From DATCYX01 sp963714425 (lineage in GTDB: Bacteria > Chloroflexota > Anaerolineae > Anaerolineales > UBA4823): DNA of 64,000 nucleotides. The stretch spans positions 98,534 through 162,533 of the forward strand of contig CAVQOI010000005.1 of NCBI GenBank assembly GCA_963714425.1, read 5' to 3'. The position numbers were made by a program, and so were the translations under genes. Shown one piece after another: positions 60,329 through 64,000 of this stretch (position 1 is its first letter; each line of letters begins with the position of its first letter). The notes beneath the pieces were generated by a model. That model saw nothing but the letters and a program-made list of their open reading frames with translations. It was not told the origin of the DNA and did not search any database.

Positions 60329-61018
60329 TTTCCTTTTCCTCTCACTCCTAGTCATCTGCATAATCTCATCCGGTGTCACGCCCTGCTCCATCAGCCACTC
60401 GCGCTTGGGTTTGAGGGCGCCGGTGGGGCATACGCCCACACACTGCCCGCAGAACACGCAGGTGGTGGCAGGCATGGTTTGCTCGAAGAAGGTGGCAATC
60501 GAAGTTTCAAATCCGCGCCCGCTGAAATTGATGGCGTATGTATATTGGGCGTCCTCGGCGCACACCTGCACGCATCGCCAGCACAGCACACACTTTGCGT
60601 AATCACGGATGTACATGGGGTTGTCGTCGATCACAGGTGGATCGCGGCGCTCAGCATGGGGAAAACGCTCGCTTTCTACACCGTAATCCTCCAGGAAGCC
60701 CTGGATCTCCGGCGCCTCGGAGAGGTCCACGGCAGAGGCGAGCATTTCCAGGATCGTGCGCCGGCTGCGCTCTACCTTGTCGTTGCGCGTGTGCACTACC
60801 ATCCCCTCGCTCACCTGCGCCACGCAGGAGGCGCTGAGCACGCGCGCCCCTTCCACTTCTACCACGCACAGGCGGCACAGGGCGTTGGCAGTGCAGGCTT
60901 CGTGGTAGCAAATGGTGGGAATGTGCTCGCCGATCTGCTTGGCGGCGTCCAAAATCGTCGTTCCTGCCGGGACGCTCACTTTTTGTCTATCGATGGTTAA
61001 AGTCACTTCTTCGGTCAT
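60299..61018 (-). CDS. NuoG-like ferredoxin subunit of the formate dehydrogenase complex
   Basis: 239 residues. The N-terminal plant-type [2Fe-2S] ferredoxin (CYHEACTANALCRLCVVEVEG...C) is followed by a reduced NuoG-type linker, then two [4Fe-4S] motifs, CVLCWRCVQVC and CVFCGQCVGVCP. The His/Cys cluster normally between them in NuoG (HxxxCxxCxxxxxC) is not visible; only RFPHAERR occurs there. Such three-cluster subunits pass electrons between the Mo/W subunit and the NuoF-like flavin subunit. The C-terminus is made of a simple repeat. The gene lies between the two other subunits in one transcript. Confidence 0.88.
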   Translation of the reverse strand: MTEEVTLTIDRQKVSVPAGTTILDAAKQIGEHIPTICYHEACTANALCRLCVVEVEGARVLSASCVAQVSEGMVVHTRNDKVERSRRTILEMLASAVDLSEAPEIQGFLEDYGVESERFPHAERRDPPVIDDNPMYIRDYAKCVLCWRCVQVCAEDAQYTYAINFSGRGFETSIATFFEQTMPATTCVFCGQCVGVCPTGALKPKREWLMEQGVTPDEIMQMTRSERKRKREQRIENRE

Positions 61019-61099
61019 TTGGTTTCCTCGGGCAGATAGCGAAAGGTACAGGCTGTTTCGGGATTAGGAAATAACCTTCAACCTTTAATTTTCAAACAT

Positions 61100-62816
61100 T
61101 CAACGAAATAGTTGAGGCCAGAGCTTCATAGCGCTCAGCACGGCGGTGGCAGCGGTCTGGCCCAGCCCGCACAGCGAGGCATCCGTCATCGTCCAGCCCA
61201 CATCAGACAATCGCTCGGCGTCACCCGGCAACAGATTGCCCGCTGCGATACGGGTGAGAATCTCATGCTGGCGCTGCGTGCCTAGCTGGCACGGGTAGCA
61301 CTTGCCGCACGAACTCGTGGGCGAAGAAGCGCCCCAGGCGCACCAGCACGTCACGCAAATCGCGGCTGTCGTCGAAGACCATCACCACGCCCGAGCCGAG
61401 AGGCAAGCCGGCCGCGCGCAGGTCCTCGAAACTCATACGTACATCAAGCTGTTCGTGTGTGGCGAAGGCGCCTGCCGCACCACCGAACAGGATGGTCTGC
61501 AATCCGTTCCCGTTGCGCATGCCGCCTGCCAGGTCGAATACCAGGTGGCGCAGAGTAATACCGAAAGGGACTTCGTACAACCCCGGGCGAGCCACATCCC
61601 CCGATACGCAAAACAGCTTGGGTCCGGGTGAATTCTCCGTGCCGATCTGGCGGTAAGCCGTCGCGCCATGCTTGAACAAATAGGGCACGTTGCTCAACGT
61701 CTCCACGTTGTTGACGGCTGTGGGCTTGCCGAACAGGCCGTGCGTGGTGGGGAAGGGCGGCTTGACGCGCGGGAATCCACGCCGGCCCTCGATGGCTTCA
61801 AAAAGGGCAGTCTCTTCGCCGCAGATATACGCCCCGGCTCCCAGGCGCAGCTCCACGTCGAAATCGAAACCCGACTCGAGGATATTTTTTCCAAGGTAGC
61901 CTGCCTGGCGCGCTTGTTCAGCGGCGTCACTCATAATTTGGAAAGCGGCTGGATACTCGCCGCGCACGAAGATATACCCAAGGTGCGCGCCGATTGCGTA
62001 AGCGGCGATGATCATGCCTTCCAGTACGCGCTGCGGGTCGCCCTCCATCAGGACGCGGTCTTTGAAGGTGCCTGGCTCGGATTCGTCGGCGTTGCATACC
62101 ACGTATTTTGGCGATCCCTTCGCACTGGCTGCACCCTCCCACTTGATACCGGTAGGGAAAGCCGCCCCGCCGCGCCCTACCAGCCCTGAAGCCTTCACCT
62201 CAGCAATCACCGCCCCGGGGGTCAACTTGAGTGCTTTCTCAAGCCGGTGTAGCCACCACCGGCGACGTATTTGTGCAGAGATGTAGGCATGCCCGTTGGC
62301 GCAATTTTCGGTCAGGATGTGCAAGTCGCCGCCCAAAACCGGGCCGGGTGGAGGGCTATCCTCGGAGAGCATCTCGTCAAAGGTGGGCGCGGCGGCCGCG
62401 CTGATCGCCCGCTCGTTCACCAGCACTGCCGGGGCGTGCTCGCACAGACCCAGGCAGGGGGCGCGCTCGACCATCATGGATCCGTCGGCGCTGGGCTCAT
62501 CGAGCTGCACACCCAGGTGGGAGCATAAATTATTCAGCAGCGCCTCGCCGCCTGCCAATGCGCAGGCCGGGTCGGTGCATACCCGCACCATTTTCTCTCC
62601 GGTCGGTTGGCGGTAGAACATGCTGTAGAAATCGATCACACCATAAACGTCTGCCAGGGGCACGCTCAGCAGGCGGCCTATCTCTGCCGCCACAGGTTCG
62701 GGTAAATAGCCGTAGTGTTTCTGTGCTGCGTGCAAGGCGGGCAAAAGGGCAGAGCGTCCTTGGGGGAGATATTCACTTAAGAGGGAAGGGAGAGGTTGGA
62801 GATCGAAATCCGACAT
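61100..62816 (-). CDS. NuoE-NuoF fusion, NAD(H)/FMN subunit of formate dehydrogenase (frameshifted)
   Basis: The NuoE-like thioredoxin-fold part (about 1-165; CTDPACALAGG and APCLGLCEHAP hold a [2Fe-2S] cluster) runs into a NuoF part: GRGGAAFPTGIKW (FMN), NADESEPGTFKDR, GAGAYICGEETALFEAIEGRRGFPR (NADH). The frame breaks at FFAHEF; in the next frame SCGKCYPCQLGTQRQHEIL and C-GLGQTA, the [4Fe-4S] end of NuoF, continue to 61100. One extra base at 61312-61313 explains it (GAGTTCG for GAGTCG). GGAGG precedes ATG 62816. First gene of the three-gene formate dehydrogenase operon. HydB of bifurcating hydrogenases is similar, but the catalytic subunit here is a formate dehydrogenase. Confidence 0.88.
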
Positions 62817-62852
62817 TGTTCCTCCGGAATGTCCATTGTACCCCAATTTCCT

Positions 62853-63617
62853 TTATTGATCTTTCCTCATCCTGCGGATGAACGCCATGGTATTTAACCC
62901 CCTCTCCAACATATACGTAAGGTAATACTCCATGAGCGTCTCGATCTCGCGCATCACCGCAAGGGGGATTTTCGCCCGCCTGGCATCGGCGTAGCTGCTG
63001 CGCTGGAAGTGACGCAGGTATTTCAACCCTGCCAGCGTGATCGGCTTTGCCCCTTTCTCCTTACGCCCGCAAGACGGGCATAACACACCCCCATGTTCTG
63101 CCGAGAAATACTGGTCCTCAGCCTGGATCTGCTTGCCGCAGTGGGCGCAGTCGAAGAGCTGCGGGCGGAAACCCAGCAAGTCGAGCAGGCGGATTTCGTA
63201 ATAGTGCACCACCAGCCCGGGATCTGGCTCATTTGACAGCCGGCCCAGCGTCTCCACCAGCAGGCGGTACAGGGAGCTGTTTTCCCCCTCTTCGTAGGTG
63301 AAGCGGTCTATCAGCTCGACAATATGGCTGGCATAGCCCCACAATTGCAAGTCCTCACGCAGTGGAATGAAGGCCTCGATTGTCTCAGCTTGGGTGATGA
63401 TTGGCAGGTCGCGCCCGCGCGCCAGTTGCAGATTGCTGCGGGTGAACGGCTCCAGGTGACCTGCCTTGCGCGAGTGCAGCTTGCGCACGCCCTTTGCCAA
63501 GGCACGCAGCTTGCCCTGCTGCCGCGTAAACAGCCACAGCAGGCGGTCGGCTTCACCCCAGTCACTGTGGCGCAGCACCACCGCCTCGACGCGGAAAGAG
63601 CGCTCACGCTCAGGCAT
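62853..63617 (-). CDS. recO: DNA repair protein RecO
   Basis: 254 residues. OB-fold N-terminus (SFRVEAVVLRHSDWGEADRLLWLFTRQQGKLRALAKGVRK), helical middle, and a zinc-finger-like motif CAHCGK...CPSCGRK near residue 170. Works with RecR and RecF to load RecA. ATG 63617 lies six bases after a TATAAT (63624-63629), so a leaderless mRNA is likely; the earlier ATGs (63635) lie upstream of that -10. The formate dehydrogenase operon follows after 37 bases on the same strand, so some read-through from recO is possible. Confidence 0.93.
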   Translation of the reverse strand: MPERERSFRVEAVVLRHSDWGEADRLLWLFTRQQGKLRALAKGVRKLHSRKAGHLEPFTRSNLQLARGRDLPIITQAETIEAFIPLREDLQLWGYASHIVELIDRFTYEEGENSSLYRLLVETLGRLSNEPDPGLVVHYYEIRLLDLLGFRPQLFDCAHCGKQIQAEDQYFSAEHGGVLCPSCGRKEKGAKPITLAGLKYLRHFQRSSYADARRAKIPLAVMREIETLMEYYLTYMLERGLNTMAFIRRMRKDQ

Positions 63618-63623
63618 AAGGCG

Positions 63624-63629
63624 ATTATA
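63624..63629 (-). promoter_or_regulatory. -10 hexamer placed for a leaderless recO transcript
   Basis: TATAAT on the minus strand ends six bases before the recO ATG, the same spacing as at the CAP-LysM gene. No clear -35 or Shine-Dalgarno. Confidence 0.5.
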
Positions 63630-63823
63630 CATCACACCCGTTTCCCCTCATCCCTTCCTCCATGCAATTACTCCCCTCCCCCGTTTGCGGGGGTGGGGGA
63701 ACATGTGGATCGAGGTCGGACGGCCTGGAATCACAATTTTTTCAACGCTGTGGTAAAATCCCCCTGCCCGAGGCGTTGTACCCTTCGCCCGGGAAAATCT
63801 CTATTGAAAGGGCTTGATGCAAG

Positions 63824-64000
63824 ATGAAAGTGCTTTTGCTGGAAGACGTTTACAAACTTGGCCGGGCTGGTGACATTAAAAAGGTCGCCGATGGCTTCGG
63901 TCGCAACTACCTGATCCCGCACAGTCTGGCAGTGCTGGCAACCCCCGGTGCGCTGAAGCAGGTGGAGCATATCAAGTTCGCCACGCTCTGCCAGCCGCAA
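63824..64000 (+). CDS. rplI: 50S ribosomal protein bL9 (partial, C-terminus off the right edge)
   Basis: 59 codons from ATG 63824 to the window end. MKVLLLEDVYKLGRAGDIKK and VADGFGRNYLIPHSLAVLAT match the bL9 N-terminal domain and its signature around GRNYLIP. It binds 23S rRNA near the L1 stalk. The remaining two-thirds lie outside. It is divergent from recO. Confidence 0.93.
   Translation, partial: MKVLLLEDVYKLGRAGDIKKVADGFGRNYLIPHSLAVLATPGALKQVEHIKFATLCQPQ

Noticed and set aside
1..64000. CRISPR array, prophage or integrative element
   Set aside because: No regularly spaced direct repeats with spacers and no phage structural genes were seen; the tyrosine recombinase at 15 kb has no flanking attachment repeats that I could find.

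Overview
The window looks like a chromosomal segment from an anaerobic or facultatively anaerobic member of the Chloroflexota, most likely Anaerolineae. This is judged from the protein complement and is not proven. It carries a trigger factor/ClpP pair, ATP-type PEP carboxykinase, a biotin-dependent sodium-pumping decarboxylase, an NAD-linked multi-subunit formate dehydrogenase, TatA followed by an FmdE-like protein, and many small conserved hypotheticals. There are three tRNAs, one insertion sequence, no rRNA and no CRISPR array. MgtE is cut by the left edge and ribosomal protein bL9 by the right edge.

Left part (1-24.9 kb). Housekeeping genes on the minus strand come first (mgtE, a NIL-domain protein, rlmN, a HAD phosphatase, clpP, tig, tRNA-Leu). 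A catabolic-looking minus-strand cluster follows: HyuB, HyuA, two PYROXD2/phytoene-desaturase-like flavoproteins and a GcvT-family aminomethyltransferase. Together these suggest breakdown of an N-methylated or hydantoin-like compound with the C1 unit passed to folate; folD lies nearby. A tyrosine recombinase, a secreted CAP-LysM protein, an alpha/beta-hydrolase lipoprotein and a DUF1638 protein separate it from a GntR regulator. The GntR gene is followed by a four-gene methylmalonyl-CoA decarboxylase-type Na+ pump (alpha, delta, biotin carrier, beta).

Middle part (24.9-54.9 kb). It holds a large GlcD-type flavin/Fe-S oxidoreductase, an aminotransferase translationally coupled to pckA, hflX, a histidine kinase, an M28 peptidase, tatA-fmdE-hydrolase, and tRNA-Asp and tRNA-Met. 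The most unusual locus is the minus-strand operon at 37.2-43.7 kb: class I/II aminotransferase, a fusion of a glutamate-cysteine-ligase-like domain with an M20 peptidase, a LysE/Rht exporter, and aspartate kinase. It is preceded by a promoter, a 27-codon leader reading frame with six threonine codons, and a terminator whose 5' arm can pair instead with part of the leader. This is a candidate threonine-responsive attenuator. Next come polyprenyl synthase, tatD and a phosphohexomutase, then an ATP-grasp/esterase pair coupled to cysteine desulfurase and mnmA, an S9 peptidase, trmI and a NUDIX hydrolase.

Right part (54.9-64 kb). bL25, a membrane-anchored repeat protein, an IS1202-group (ISNCY) insertion sequence with iteron-like double repeats at each end, a formate dehydrogenase operon (NuoE/NuoF fusion, NuoG-like ferredoxin subunit, Mo/W catalytic subunit with Cys at the active site), recO and the start of rplI.

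Three genes are interrupted by apparent single-base insertions (near 11,975, 33,968 and 61,312). Removing one base restores a textbook protein in each case, so sequencing or assembly error is the simplest reading. Several genes have a -10 hexamer 6-10 bases from the start codon, which points to leaderless transcripts.
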